Of a DNA stretch of 64,000 bases, positions 8,223-16,323 are shown in pieces. Position numbers and translations under genes: made by a program. The notes beneath the pieces are model-generated. The model was not told the origin of the DNA, did not search any database, and was given only the letters and a program-made list of their open reading frames with translations. Positions within the stretch are counted from its first letter, which is position 1, and the number at the start of each line of letters is the position of its first letter. The DNA lies in assembly GCF_900129755.1 (NCBI RefSeq), contig NZ_FQWT01000001.1, forward strand, positions 1,116,001-1,180,000. The letters are read 5' to 3'. Origin of the DNA: Chryseobacterium oranimense (GTDB lineage Bacteria > Bacteroidota > Bacteroidia > Flavobacteriales > Weeksellaceae).

Positions 8223-8549
8223 TTACATTTTTATCGCAGACTTCACAGCAAATTCTTCTGCAATCTCCTCAAGCCACTGGGCAACATCTTCCTCTCCCGT
8301 TGCTCTCTGGTAAGTATTTCCTAAAGATACCAGGATCTGGTGGATAAACATTTTCATCTGATCCACAGGCATTTCTTTTGTCCAAAGATCGATTCTTAAA
8401 GCCTCCATTGTTTTGTCGTCCCAAACCGAGATCATGGTAGCTTTTGTTTCCTCCTTTTCCACACCACCATCCTGAGCGTTCCATGTAATATTTTCAGGAA
8501 TGTGGTTCTCATCCAGCTCTACATCTATTGTAATCTGAGTTTTTCTCAT
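8223..8549 (-). CDS. gldC: Gliding motility protein GldC
   Basis: A 108-residue cytoplasmic protein matching GldC: MRKTQITIDVELDENHIPE at the start, then ITWNAQDGG, MISVWDDKTMEALRIDLWTK and a helical end QILVSLGNTYQRATGEED. GldC is found with GldB throughout Flavobacteriia and was linked to gliding in genetic studies; its biochemical role is unclear. There is no signal peptide. The upstream gap contains a TAnnTTTG box at 8570-8577, so it may have its own promoter although gldB lies just upstream. The following genes are close-packed, so gldC probably heads a longer transcript. Confidence 0.9.
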   Translation of the reverse strand: MRKTQITIDVELDENHIPENITWNAQDGGVEKEETKATMISVWDDKTMEALRIDLWTKEMPVDQMKMFIHQILVSLGNTYQRATGEEDVAQWLEEIAEEFAVKSAIKM

Positions 8550-8569
8550 ATCAATCTAAAATTTTTCCG

Positions 8570-8577
8570 CAAAGTTA
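8570..8577 (-). promoter_or_regulatory. Putative -7 promoter box for gldC
   Basis: On the minus strand this reads TAACTTTG, matching the Bacteroidota TAnnTTTG box, 20 nt before the gldC start codon. I see no convincing -33 TTG at the right spacing, so support is partial. Confidence 0.45.
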
Positions 8578-8650
8578 ATACTTCTTCAGCTTATCTAAAA
8601 TTCTGCAGAGTTATCTTCATCACGAAACAGGGTATTAAATTAAAAAAAAT

Positions 8651-8674
8651 AACCTTCAAATTGCTTTGAAAGTT
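8651..8674 (-). terminator. Putative terminator between gldB and gldC
   Basis: On the minus strand AACTTTCAAA and TTTGAAGGTT pair with one mismatch around a 4-nt loop, and a run of eight T residues follows. It lies 18 nt after the gldB stop codon and would limit read-through into gldC. Confidence 0.65.
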
Positions 8675-8691
8675 ATCATTTATTTTAACTA

Positions 8692-9675
8692 TTATGGTGT
8701 TTTAGGTTTATATACTGCTTCATTAAAGATATTGGTAGCATCCAGCTTTAAAAAATCAACCAGTTTCGTTTCCGGCTTTTGCCTGAAATAGGCTTTACAA
8801 ATTTGCCAGCCTGTAAAGATTCCGATCTGGGGAGAAGACTCATTGTCGATCTCCGTATAGAATTTTGAGAAGGGACCGGGAGAAATAAAACGCTCCACAA
8901 GTCTTGGATCGTCCCCGAAAATCAGGTTGCTTTCCACAAAATAGTTCCAGATATTGGCCTCATTGGCTACAGCCCAGTCGTACTGTTTCTTGGTATAGTT
9001 CATTTTCAGGTAATCCGGTGTATCGGGAAGAAAGGCATCCTGGAGCATCATGATTTTTCCGTTCAGAATAATTTTATCGATAAATTTCTGATGGTCCGGA
9101 GATTCTGTTACGATATTTTCAGCAAAGATCTGAGACACCTTGGGAACAATATTCTGAGGATTCATAGATTTTTGAAAATACAGTTCGAGTCCTTTGTAAT
9201 TGGCATTCCCATCTCCCATAAATCCTGTGATGTCTATAAAAAGAAGATTTCCCTTTGAATCATAAAAAATAGGGTCCTGAACCATCTGCAATGCTGATGA
9301 GAAAAGGTAAACCTTAGGACTTTTAAATTGTGGGAAATAATATTTGATATGAGAAAACAGGTCCTGAAGCTCATTCTGAAGCTTTGCCTGATCTATTTTA
9401 CCGGCAGCTTCTTTATAGATTTTGATCTCCTCCGCATCTGCTCTTCTTTTTCCAAAATCTGCATCGGAAACTGTCCCCTGAAACCAGGGAAACTTAGCTT
9501 TAAACTGATCCAAAGGAATATTCTGATCATAAAATTCTTTGGAAATATCCGTTACCTCAACTTTTTCAGCAGGAGTTTTCACTTCTACTTTCCATTGGTT
9601 CTCCGGTTCTTTTTTACAGGAATCCAAAGCGAGAACTAAAATGGAAGAAAGCGCAATAATTCTAAAAATCTTCAT
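8692..9675 (-). CDS. gldB: Gliding motility lipoprotein GldB
   Basis: A 327-residue lipoprotein. The frame is open for 75 codons further upstream, but the start at 9675 gives MKIFRIIALSSILVLALDSC, a lipoprotein signal with Cys at residue 20, so the longer version is rejected. Segments such as FKAKFPWFQGTVSDADFGKRR and YDWAVANEANIWNYFVE are typical of GldB. GldB is essential for gliding in Flavobacterium and is thought to act in the envelope with the Gld/T9SS machinery. gldC follows on the same strand. Divergent from a small LRR protein gene, with a 52-nt shared control region holding a minus-strand TATTTTTG box at 9701-9708. Confidence 0.9.
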   Translation of the reverse strand: MKIFRIIALSSILVLALDSCKKEPENQWKVEVKTPAEKVEVTDISKEFYDQNIPLDQFKAKFPWFQGTVSDADFGKRRADAEEIKIYKEAAGKIDQAKLQNELQDLFSHIKYYFPQFKSPKVYLFSSALQMVQDPIFYDSKGNLLFIDITGFMGDGNANYKGLELYFQKSMNPQNIVPKVSQIFAENIVTESPDHQKFIDKIILNGKIMMLQDAFLPDTPDYLKMNYTKKQYDWAVANEANIWNYFVESNLIFGDDPRLVERFISPGPFSKFYTEIDNESSPQIGIFTGWQICKAYFRQKPETKLVDFLKLDATNIFNEAVYKPKTP

Positions 9676-9727
9676 TATTTTTACATGAAATTTAAGTGAA
9701 CAAAAATAAGGATTTAAAACACAATCC

Positions 9728-10369
9728 ATGATGAAAATTAAAATATTTGTAACCTTAAGCCTTATTATTTCAGGATTTTCTCTGTTATGTGCCCAAAAAC
9801 TTAATTTTAAGGATAAGAACTTTGAAAAAGCGGTTCTCGAAAATTTTGATGTTAATAAAAACGGTTCGCTGGAAAAGCTGGAAGCGGATATGGTTATCAA
9901 TCTGTTCCTTGTTCAGAAAGGCATTACAGCGGCGGATGACGTGCTCCTTTTCAGCAATGCGAAGATGATTATACTTGATGACAATACGATTTCGGAAATA
10001 TCTGTGAAAAATCTGCCGCATCTTGAACTGTTTTCCTGTACGGGATGCAAAATTGCTTCTTTCAAGGCTGAAGGTCTTAAAAATCTGGCTTCTTTATATC
10101 TGGATAATAATCTTTTGGAAAATATTTGGCTCTTGGAAACTCCAAAAATTGACCAATTAACATTATCTTTAAATCAGTTAAAAACAATTGATATCACTTC
10201 GCTTAAAAATTTAAGAAAATTAAATATAGAGCACAATAAGATCCTGAAACTTGATATTTCCGGAAATCCAGCTCTTCAAACGCTGAATGTAGGTGGAAAT
10301 CCCATGAAGGAAGCCAATATTAAGAAGGGAATGAAAACTGATATCACTATTTTCGGATTTGAACAATAA
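9728..10369 (+). CDS. Exported leucine-rich-repeat protein with one EF-hand-like loop
   Basis: A 213-residue protein with a signal peptide (residues 1-22, ending LLCAQ). Residues 41-52 read DVNKNGSLEKLE, a good calcium-binding EF-hand-like loop ending in Glu. It is followed by about five short leucine-rich repeats (LPHLELFSCTGC, LKNLASLYLDNN, TPKIDQLTLSLNQ, LKNLRKLNIEHN, NPALQTLNVGGN). LRR proteins usually bind other proteins; no partner is evident. No T9SS sorting domain is seen, so it may be periplasmic. It ends 8 nt before a GNAT gene, which suggests co-transcription. Another ATG lies at codon 2, which does not change the interpretation. Confidence 0.8.
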   Translation: MMKIKIFVTLSLIISGFSLLCAQKLNFKDKNFEKAVLENFDVNKNGSLEKLEADMVINLFLVQKGITAADDVLLFSNAKMIILDDNTISEISVKNLPHLELFSCTGCKIASFKAEGLKNLASLYLDNNLLENIWLLETPKIDQLTLSLNQLKTIDITSLKNLRKLNIEHNKILKLDISGNPALQTLNVGGNPMKEANIKKGMKTDITIFGFEQ

Positions 10370-10377
10370 CTCAAGCT

Positions 10378-10905
10378 ATGAAAATTGAAACACAACGACT
10401 CATATTAAGGAAATTTGAAGAAAAAGATGCTGAACGTATGTTTCTGCTGGATTCCAACCCCGAAGTTATGAAATACATTGGCGTTCCGGTACTGACGGAC
10501 CCCGCTGAATCATTAAAAATCATTAGGATGATTCAGAAGCAATATGAAGAAAACGGAACGGGAAGACTGGCCGTAATTGAAAAGGAAACCGGACTCCTGA
10601 TCGGCTGGAGCGGCCTGAAATTACTTACTGAAGAAATCAACGGTTATAAAAATGTCCTTGATCTCGGTTACCGTTATCTGCCTGAATCATGGGGAAAAGG
10701 TTATGCCCTGGAAGCTGCGAAAGCATCTCTGGAACTGGGTTTCCACCAGATGAAAGCGGAAGTGATTTATGCTCATGCCCATTCGGAAAATCAGGGTTCC
10801 AATCATATTTTAAAAAAATTAGGTTTTGAGAAAACCGGTGAATTTACAGAACCCGACGGTATTTGTAACTGGTATGAGCTCACACATGAAAAATATCTTC
10901 AATAG
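10378..10905 (+). CDS. GNAT acetyltransferase, RimJ/RimL type
   Basis: A 175-residue GNAT of the RimJ/RimL-like subgroup (Acetyltransf_3). The start IETQRLILRKFEEKDAERMF and the acetyl-CoA loop LPESWGKGYALEAAKA (about 101-116) are typical, as is the late HILKKLGFEKTGEF segment. Such enzymes acetylate N-termini or small amines, and homologues include ribosomal-protein and antibiotic acetyltransferases; the substrate here is not readable. It is cytoplasmic. It follows the LRR protein gene by 8 nt and is separated from nadE by 157 nt containing a promoter box. Confidence 0.87.
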   Translation: MKIETQRLILRKFEEKDAERMFLLDSNPEVMKYIGVPVLTDPAESLKIIRMIQKQYEENGTGRLAVIEKETGLLIGWSGLKLLTEEINGYKNVLDLGYRYLPESWGKGYALEAAKASLELGFHQMKAEVIYAHAHSENQGSNHILKKLGFEKTGEFTEPDGICNWYELTHEKYLQ

Positions 10906-10975
10906 GATGCTTAAGACAAGAATGAAGCTTTCAGAACTTAAGTTATTATCCTAAGTATGGTTACAAAAAAACCAG

Positions 10976-10983
10976 TAATTTTG
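10976..10983 (+). promoter_or_regulatory. Putative -7 promoter box for nadE
   Basis: TAATTTTG matches the Bacteroidota TAnnTTTG box and lies 80 nt upstream of the nadE start. A clear -33 TTTG is not seen. Confidence 0.45.
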
Positions 10984-11062
10984 CAATTTCTTAGTAAAGA
11001 CAAATTAAAAATATAACAGGAGTAAAAAGAGATTTTAATAATTAGATTAAAAATATAAATAA

Positions 11063-11857
11063 ATGCAGACTCAGAAAGTAATAGATCATATTGTAAACTG
11101 GCTAAAAGATTATGCCGTAAAAGCTAACGTAAAAGGCTATGTAATTGGAGTATCAGGGGGTGTGGATTCCGGAGTGGTTTCTACTCTCTGCGCCATGACC
11201 GGACTTGAAGTACTTCTTCTTGAAATGCCGATCCGCCAGAAAGAAGACCAGGTAAACCGCGCCCAGGATCACATTGAAGATCTTAAGAAAAGATTTCCAA
11301 ACGTTCAAGGAAAAACAATCAATCTGACCCCTACTTTTGAGGCTTTTGAAGATATTGTTGAAAACCATGTTGAAGGAAGATGGAGCAATAATTTAGCTCT
11401 TGCCAATACCAGATCGCGTTTCAGAATGGTTACTTTATACTATTTTGGACAGCTTCACGGTTTATTGGTTTGCGGAACGGGAAATAAAGTGGAAGATTTC
11501 GGAATTGGTTTTTATACAAAATATGGTGACGGAGGTGTAGATGTTTCGCCAATTGCCGATCTTTATAAAACTGAGGTTTACAAGCTTGCCAAAGAATTAA
11601 ATCTTATCGAAAGTATCCAAAATGCAATTCCAACAGATGGGCTTTGGGATTCCGACAGAACGGATGAAGACCAAATAGGGGCAACTTATCCTGAACTTGA
11701 AAAAATTCAGAAAGAGTATGATACTAAAACTGTTGATGATTATGAGGGACGAGACAAGGAAGTATTTATCATTTTTGACAGAATGCATAAAGCGGCAAAG
11801 CATAAAATGACCCCTATCCCAATTTGTGATATTCCGGAGGAATGGAGAAATGATTAA
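11063..11857 (+). CDS. nadE: NAD+ synthase, ammonia-dependent form
   Basis: A 264-residue enzyme that amidates deamido-NAD to NAD+ using ATP, the last step of NAD biosynthesis. The ATP PP-loop is SGGVDSG at 31-37 after GYVIGV. The conserved NTRSRFRM, GTGNKVEDFGIGFYTKYGDGGVD and the AIPTDGLWD region are all present. No N-terminal nitrilase (glutaminase) domain is encoded, so it should take free ammonia. It is followed after 28 nt by the barnase-like RNase gene; the association looks positional rather than functional. Confidence 0.93.
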   Translation: MQTQKVIDHIVNWLKDYAVKANVKGYVIGVSGGVDSGVVSTLCAMTGLEVLLLEMPIRQKEDQVNRAQDHIEDLKKRFPNVQGKTINLTPTFEAFEDIVENHVEGRWSNNLALANTRSRFRMVTLYYFGQLHGLLVCGTGNKVEDFGIGFYTKYGDGGVDVSPIADLYKTEVYKLAKELNLIESIQNAIPTDGLWDSDRTDEDQIGATYPELEKIQKEYDTKTVDDYEGRDKEVFIIFDRMHKAAKHKMTPIPICDIPEEWRND

Positions 11858-11885
11858 TTTTAAGTAATAAAATGATACGTTTTAT

Positions 11886-12401
11886 ATGAACGGTAAAATA
11901 AGATCGGTATTTTTTATTTGCCTGGGGCTTCTTTTCGGAATGTCTGTGATGTATGTCTACAATAATTTTATTGCTGACAAAAAAGGAAATGCAGAGACCG
12001 CAAATACAGAAATTACCAGCTATGGAAGTACTCCTTCAGGTTCCCAAAGTACGGATGGAAATTCTTCCCCACAGTCCGTAGATCAGCTCACGGCTGAAAA
12101 AACAGTCATTAATTATGTAAAGCAGAACCACAGGCTTCCTGATTATTATATCACTAAAAATGAAGCAAGAAAACTGGGCTGGAATGCTTCAAAGGGTAAT
12201 CTCTGCGAAGTGCTTCCAGGAAGAGCCATTGGCGGGGATAAATTCGGAAACAGGGAAAATCAACTTCCCCAGGGCGAAAAATATTACGAAGCTGATGTCA
12301 ATTACAGTTGTGGAAACCGAAATGCAGACCGGATTATATTCACCCGAAACGGGGATGTTTACCTGACTAAAAACCATTATAAAAGCTTTGAGAAGCAGTA
12401 A
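11886..12401 (+). CDS. Exported barnase-like guanyl-specific ribonuclease
   Basis: A 171-residue protein with an N-terminal hydrophobic signal or anchor (residues 8-25), a Ser/Thr/Gly-rich linker (about 35-65) and a microbial RNase N1/T1 domain. The general base E135 (EKYYEADVNY), R149 (NADRIIFT) and general acid H164 (TKNHYKSF) are spaced 14 and 15 residues apart, exactly as E73, R87 and H102 in barnase. C107 and C142 may form a disulfide. It should cleave RNA after G once outside the cytoplasm. The cognate inhibitor barstar is 423 nt downstream, but a GIY-YIG element starting 5 nt after this stop codon lies between them. Confidence 0.88.
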   Translation: MNGKIRSVFFICLGLLFGMSVMYVYNNFIADKKGNAETANTEITSYGSTPSGSQSTDGNSSPQSVDQLTAEKTVINYVKQNHRLPDYYITKNEARKLGWNASKGNLCEVLPGRAIGGDKFGNRENQLPQGEKYYEADVNYSCGNRNADRIIFTRNGDVYLTKNHYKSFEKQ

Positions 12402-12406
12402 TTGAA

Positions 12407-12439
12407 GTCATTGCGAGGAGCAAAGCGACGAAGCAATCT
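12407..12439 (+). repeat. Left 33-bp inverted repeat of the GIY-YIG element
   Basis: It starts GTCATTGCGAGGAGC and ends GACGAAGCAATCT. The right arm at 12767-12799 is its reverse complement with 31 of 33 positions identical. It lies 5 nt after the RNase stop codon. Confidence 0.9.
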
Positions 12440-12458
12440 TTAAATAACTTGAACATAC

Positions 12459-12767
12459 GTGAAACCAGGTTTTGTTTACATTATGACCAACAGGCATCAT
12501 ACAACTCTTTATACAGGAGTTACCTCAAACCTGCCCCAACGTGTTCTGCAGCATAAAGAAAGGTTTTTCGAACAAAGCTTCACCTCAAGATATAATCTAT
12601 ACCTACTGGTCTACTGGGAGTCTTTCCAGGAAATAGGAGATGCTATTTCCCGGGAAAAACAGATTAAAGCGGGCTCAAGACAGAAAAAACTGGATTTGAT
12701 CAATTCATTAAATCCTGAATGGAGAGATTTGACGGAAGATATCGAAAATATCATGGATGTTTTTTGA
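12459..12767 (+). CDS. Small GIY-YIG nuclease (UPF0213/YhbQ-like)
   Basis: A 102-residue single-domain GIY-YIG protein. The GTG at 12459 is chosen because the first motif (VYI at 6-8) would be lost with the next ATG (12483). The second motif is LYTGVT (17-22); the catalytic Arg is probably R28 and the metal-binding Glu is E66 in SREKQIKAGSRQKK. The end reads INSLNPEWRDL, common to this subfamily. It should nick or cut DNA; no DNA-targeting domain is attached. It is flanked directly by 33-bp inverted repeats, and its TGA overlaps the right arm, so the gene and repeats probably move as a unit. It uses the same strand as the RNase and barstar. Confidence 0.88.
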   Translation: MKPGFVYIMTNRHHTTLYTGVTSNLPQRVLQHKERFFEQSFTSRYNLYLLVYWESFQEIGDAISREKQIKAGSRQKKLDLINSLNPEWRDLTEDIENIMDVF

Positions 12768-12799
12768 GATTGCTTCGTCGCTGCGCTCCTCGCAATGAC
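12767..12799 (-). repeat. Right 33-bp inverted repeat of the GIY-YIG element
   Basis: It is the reverse complement of the left arm apart from two bases in the centre (GCGC for CAAA-type sequence). Its first base is the last base of the nuclease stop codon, and it ends 25 nt before the barstar ATG. Confidence 0.9.
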
Positions 12800-12824
12800 A
12801 AACCTTAAATAATAAAAGAAAAAT

Positions 12825-13130
12825 ATGAAGACAATATATATCGATTTTACAGACATAGGCGATTATGAGGATTTTTATGTCCAATTAAAGGAAAAACTAA
12901 CCCTTCCTGAATATTTTGGAGATAACCTTGATGCACTTTCCGATGTCATTACCGGAGAGCTGGAATTACCGCTCCACATTGAATTTGTGAATATGACGGT
13001 AGACCAGCTGGAGATCTTTGAAGATCTTCTGACGACTCTTGAAGATGCAGAAGATGAAACGGAAGATTTCAGTTTCACTTATTATCTGGAGCAGTACGAG
13101 GATGAAGATGAGGATACACCGCAAGACTAA
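12825..13130 (+). CDS. Barstar-family ribonuclease inhibitor
   Basis: A 101-residue acidic protein of the barstar family. The barnase-binding helix appears as YFGDNLDALSD (30-40), with D36 and D40 equivalent to barstar D35 and D39; the position of barstar W38 is a serine here. A strongly acidic tail (EQYEDEDEDTPQD) ends the protein. It should remain in the cytoplasm and block the partner RNase before export. The likely partner is encoded at 11886, beyond the inserted GIY-YIG element. An intrinsic terminator follows after 21 nt. Family call is firm; pairing is inferred from synteny. Confidence 0.88.
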   Translation: MKTIYIDFTDIGDYEDFYVQLKEKLTLPEYFGDNLDALSDVITGELELPLHIEFVNMTVDQLEIFEDLLTTLEDAEDETEDFSFTYYLEQYEDEDEDTPQD

Positions 13131-13151
13131 GAATAATTCTATACAAAACAA

Positions 13152-13178
13152 AACTCGCAGAAATTCTGCGAGTTTTTT
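13152..13178. terminator. Terminator after barstar, convergent with the T9SS protein gene
   Basis: AACTCGCAG pairs with CTGCGAGTT across a 5-nt loop and is followed by six T residues on the plus strand; an A-run precedes it, so it may work in both directions. Confidence 0.85.
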
Positions 13179-13213
13179 GATCAGGTCTTTTTTAAGTGTT
13201 TCTAATTTTATTT

Positions 13214-14530
13214 TTACTGTCTGATAAACTTAAAGCTTTGTGAAGTTTCCCCCTTCACGAAAATCTGCAGAATATAATTCCCTTTTGATAAAGAAGATAC
13301 ATCTATTCTGTTTTCCACAGCATTATCTGTTTTTACTTTCTGACCGACCATATTGTAAATTTCCACTTTATCAATCCTGCTGATTCCTTTGATATGAAGA
13401 ATATCTTTTACAGGATTCGGATAAATGGATATAGTATTGTTGTGTTGCGTACTTTCATGGGTAGAAAGCAATGTTTTTGAAAGATCCAGAAAAAAAGCAA
13501 CCATCTGGTTGGAAGCATTGGTTCCCATTCCTGCAATTCTTTTTCCATCCTTTGAAATAGCTAAGGGAAGTCCCATATTAACTCCCTGGGTATTAATTCC
13601 CATGCTTACCGCATAATCATTCAGGTTCACCCGTCCTCCTGCTTCAGTCCATATAAAGCCTTCTCCAGACATGGGAGGTGCACCAAAAGCCCTGAAAAAC
13701 CCGACTACTTTTTTACCGTCGGCAGAAATCCCGGTTGCTCCCCCTCTGAAAAAGGCTGAGGAATTTGGATGGGTTATGTATGTAAGGCCGTTTACGCTGT
13801 TCCATACGTATGGATTAGGCATTGCAGAACCTATGATGGTAGTTCCGTCAGCTGAAACATCTCCAGCTTCACCTACGTAATTGCCGTTGGTATCTGTAAT
13901 AAAGCTTTCAACTCCGTTTACCCATTTGGCTCCGCTTCTAGTACCATTGTCCTGGTCCTGCCAGCCAACAATTACAGATCCGTCAGAATTAATTGCATTG
14001 GCCCTGGAGCTTCTGTTGGGAACTATACTGCCAAGATCGGTTACTCCGGTTGCAGCATCCCATTTCACGGCATGCGCCGTTCCTGCAGTAAGCCATCCCA
14101 ATCCTACAATGGTACTTCCATCAGAAGTCATTCCCCAGGTAGAACTTACATGGCCGTCCCAGCCTGTAGGAACCAGTCCTCCGAGATTGGTCCATGAACC
14201 TGTCGCCGTATTATAGGTTGAAATTTCATTAAAACCAGTTGCGGTATTGGTGGTGGAAGAACCTATTTTGGTTCCGTCAGCTGTGATCAGCGTTCTTCCG
14301 GCAGCGGGATATCCGTTGGATATAGAGCCTATCTGAACCAAACCATTCAGCTCATCCCACTTATAGATCTGACCGGCACTTGTGTGCATGCTGACAATTC
14401 CGCCATCCGAAATACCGCCAACTGTATAATTTCCTACTGTCATCACTGTTAATTGGGCATTAGTTATTGTAAACCCCAAAATACAGCAAGCATATAAAGC
14501 TTTCTTTGTAATCTTGTAAATATTTTTCAT
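13214..14530 (-). CDS. Secreted HAF-repeat protein with T9SS type A sorting domain
   Basis: A 438-residue secreted protein. It has a signal peptide (residues 1-25, ending TITNAQ), then repeated WD-like or HAF units such as DGGIVSM, DGSTIVGLGW, DGSVIVGWQD, DGTTIIGSAM and DGKKVVGFF. From about residue 362 a C-terminal type IX secretion domain begins: SIYPNPVKDILHIKG, then KVEIYNMVGQKV, SSLSKGNYILQIF and a final SFKFIRQ. The CTD directs passage across the outer membrane and anchoring or release. The propeller-like repeats suggest binding or an enzyme scaffold; no catalytic motif is recognised. It is transcribed alone and is divergent from the TPR/AraC gene. Confidence 0.85.
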   Translation of the reverse strand: MKNIYKITKKALYACCILGFTITNAQLTVMTVGNYTVGGISDGGIVSMHTSAGQIYKWDELNGLVQIGSISNGYPAAGRTLITADGTKIGSSTTNTATGFNEISTYNTATGSWTNLGGLVPTGWDGHVSSTWGMTSDGSTIVGLGWLTAGTAHAVKWDAATGVTDLGSIVPNRSSRANAINSDGSVIVGWQDQDNGTRSGAKWVNGVESFITDTNGNYVGEAGDVSADGTTIIGSAMPNPYVWNSVNGLTYITHPNSSAFFRGGATGISADGKKVVGFFRAFGAPPMSGEGFIWTEAGGRVNLNDYAVSMGINTQGVNMGLPLAISKDGKRIAGMGTNASNQMVAFFLDLSKTLLSTHESTQHNNTISIYPNPVKDILHIKGISRIDKVEIYNMVGQKVKTDNAVENRIDVSSLSKGNYILQIFVKGETSQSFKFIRQ

Positions 14531-14679
14531 AGTTGTTTAAGTTTAATATTTTGAATTGGCTTAAACAATATTAATATTATATTTACCTTTTTAAAAGATT
14601 TTGACTTGCATAATTCGTGAAATTTAAAAGAGCAAAAAACGTAAAACACTAAAAGTCAACTATATAACAAAAATCTACT

Positions 14680-16323
14680 TTGAGGACAGATCATAAAGAA
14701 GCTGTAAGAAAAAAAACATTATTTTGCCGGAATGCTTTACTTCGAGGCATTCTATTTCTGTTCATCGTTCTGGGCTCAGTTTTTACCAAAGGACAGTCGG
14801 GTCCGGATTTCAGTATTTTGGCCGACAAAGCTTTTCAGAAATTATATCAGAATCCTGATGAATGCATCAACTATTCCCAGAGCCTGCTGATCAGTGATCA
14901 GAACCCGGAACATAGGATTGTACTGCAAAATATTATTTCCCAGGCCTATGCCATGAAGGGGGATTATGTACAGTCGGTAAACATCTACAGTCAGAAAGAA
15001 GACTCAAGGGAAAAGGAAAAGCTGTCTTATTTTCTTCAGATTGCCGGTGATTATAATCTGGCTGACCAGTATCAGAATCTGGGTCTTTACAACCAGTCGC
15101 AACAGATTATTACCAGCCTTTTATCCGATCAGAAGCTTCTAAAAGGTGACAATCCCAGGATGAATGTCATTGCAGGCAAACTTTACCAGCTTCAGGCTAT
15201 TAACTTCGGGATCAACAGGAGTTATGACAATGCCCGGGAAAACCTCAATAAAAGTGACCATTATCTCGGCTTTAATAATCAGGAAAACCTAATTCTGAAG
15301 ATGGAGAACAGAATCTTCAGGGCTTCTTATTTAATGAAACAAAATAAACCGGAAGAAGCCAAAAATATTCTGGAAACTACGCTTGTAATAACTGAAAAGA
15401 ATGAGAATTACCCTTTTCTTCAGGCATTCGCTTATGAAAATCTGTCGCGGTATTATTTTTTAAAGGAAGATTATCATACTGCTGTTGAAATGCTTGAAAA
15501 AGGCCTTTCCAGGATAGAAAACATTCCTTATAACAGTTTAAAGGCAAAAATTTATGAATCGTTATCCAAGAATTATTTTGCCCTTCGAAATGATGAAAAG
15601 TACCATCAGTACAATAAGCTTTACAGTGAACTCCGGACGAAATCAGATTCAAATACCAAGGAAGGGATACGTTATATTGTAAAGCTGGTGGAAACCAATC
15701 AGAACAATAATCTGGAATTTCAAAACCAAAAACAGCTGAAAAAGATAACCTGGCTTTCTACAGGATCGCTGGTTATTATTTTAGGGCTTCTGATTTACTT
15801 TCTGATCCTGAAAAACAGTCATAAAGACCTCAAGAAACAGTTTGATTTTTTTGAAAAACAGAAACAACAGGAATTGGCTGTACAGAAAGACCTACCTGCC
15901 ATTGCGGAGGAAGCGCCGCCTACTGTTAAAACCAACGAGAAGGACCTGAATAAAATCTCCAAGGAAAAGGAAGATGAAATCCTTCAGAAACTGGAAGAAT
16001 GGGAAAAACAGCAGCGTTATCTCGACAAAAACATGACCCTTTCCATGCTGTCTTCCCAAATGGGCGTCAATACAAAATATCTTTCTGAAGTAATTAACAG
16101 CAGTAAGGGTAAAAATTTCAACGGGTATATTAATGAATTAAGGATTAACCACATTGCCCTCCTGCTGAGAACGGATCCTGTTTATCTTAACTATAAGGTC
16201 AGTTATCTGGCAGAATATTCAGGGTTCTCTTCACACAGTGCCTTTACTACAATTTTTAAATCGGTGACCGGAATGTCTCCTAATGTTTATATCCAGGAAA
16301 TTAGTAAAAGCAGAGCGTTATGA
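14680..16323 (+). CDS. TPR-containing membrane-anchored AraC-family regulator
   Basis: A 547-residue regulator of a type common in Flavobacteriia. A signal or first membrane segment (about 22-40) leads to a periplasmic TPR array (about 45-320; for example QAFAYENLSRYYFLKEDYHTA). A transmembrane helix (WLSTGSLVIILGLLIYFLIL, about 350-370) follows, then a cytosolic charged linker and a C-terminal AraC HTH domain (about 440-545; MGVNTKYLSEVINSSKG and YLAEYSGFSSHSAFTTIFKSVTG). No ATG fits; a TTG at 14680 gives the best N-terminus, which makes the exact start uncertain. It overlaps the next gene by 4 nt (ATGA). The signal sensed is unknown. Confidence 0.85.
   Translation: MRTDHKEAVRKKTLFCRNALLRGILFLFIVLGSVFTKGQSGPDFSILADKAFQKLYQNPDECINYSQSLLISDQNPEHRIVLQNIISQAYAMKGDYVQSVNIYSQKEDSREKEKLSYFLQIAGDYNLADQYQNLGLYNQSQQIITSLLSDQKLLKGDNPRMNVIAGKLYQLQAINFGINRSYDNARENLNKSDHYLGFNNQENLILKMENRIFRASYLMKQNKPEEAKNILETTLVITEKNENYPFLQAFAYENLSRYYFLKEDYHTAVEMLEKGLSRIENIPYNSLKAKIYESLSKNYFALRNDEKYHQYNKLYSELRTKSDSNTKEGIRYIVKLVETNQNNNLEFQNQKQLKKITWLSTGSLVIILGLLIYFLILKNSHKDLKKQFDFFEKQKQQELAVQKDLPAIAEEAPPTVKTNEKDLNKISKEKEDEILQKLEEWEKQQRYLDKNMTLSMLSSQMGVNTKYLSEVINSSKGKNFNGYINELRINHIALLLRTDPVYLNYKVSYLAEYSGFSSHSAFTTIFKSVTGMSPNVYIQEISKSRAL

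Larger units (their letters stand above)
12407..12799 (+). mobile_element. 393-bp element: GIY-YIG nuclease gene between inverted repeats, inside the RNase/barstar operon
   Basis: The element consists of a 33-bp inverted repeat, a 20-nt leader, one GIY-YIG gene, and a second 33-bp arm that overlaps the gene's stop codon. The arms fill nearly all non-coding space. It lies between the stop of the barnase-like RNase gene and the barstar start, adding about 393 bp to what would otherwise be a roughly 30-nt operon gap. I see no obvious target-site duplication. A nuclease-free 89-bp relative with similar arms lies at 51772-51860. Mobility is inferred from this structure. Confidence 0.75.

Noticed and set aside
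9676..9900. 75-codon upstream extension of GldB
   Set aside because: It would bury the lipoprotein signal and overlap the divergent LRR gene. The start at 9675 gives a Cys at residue 20.
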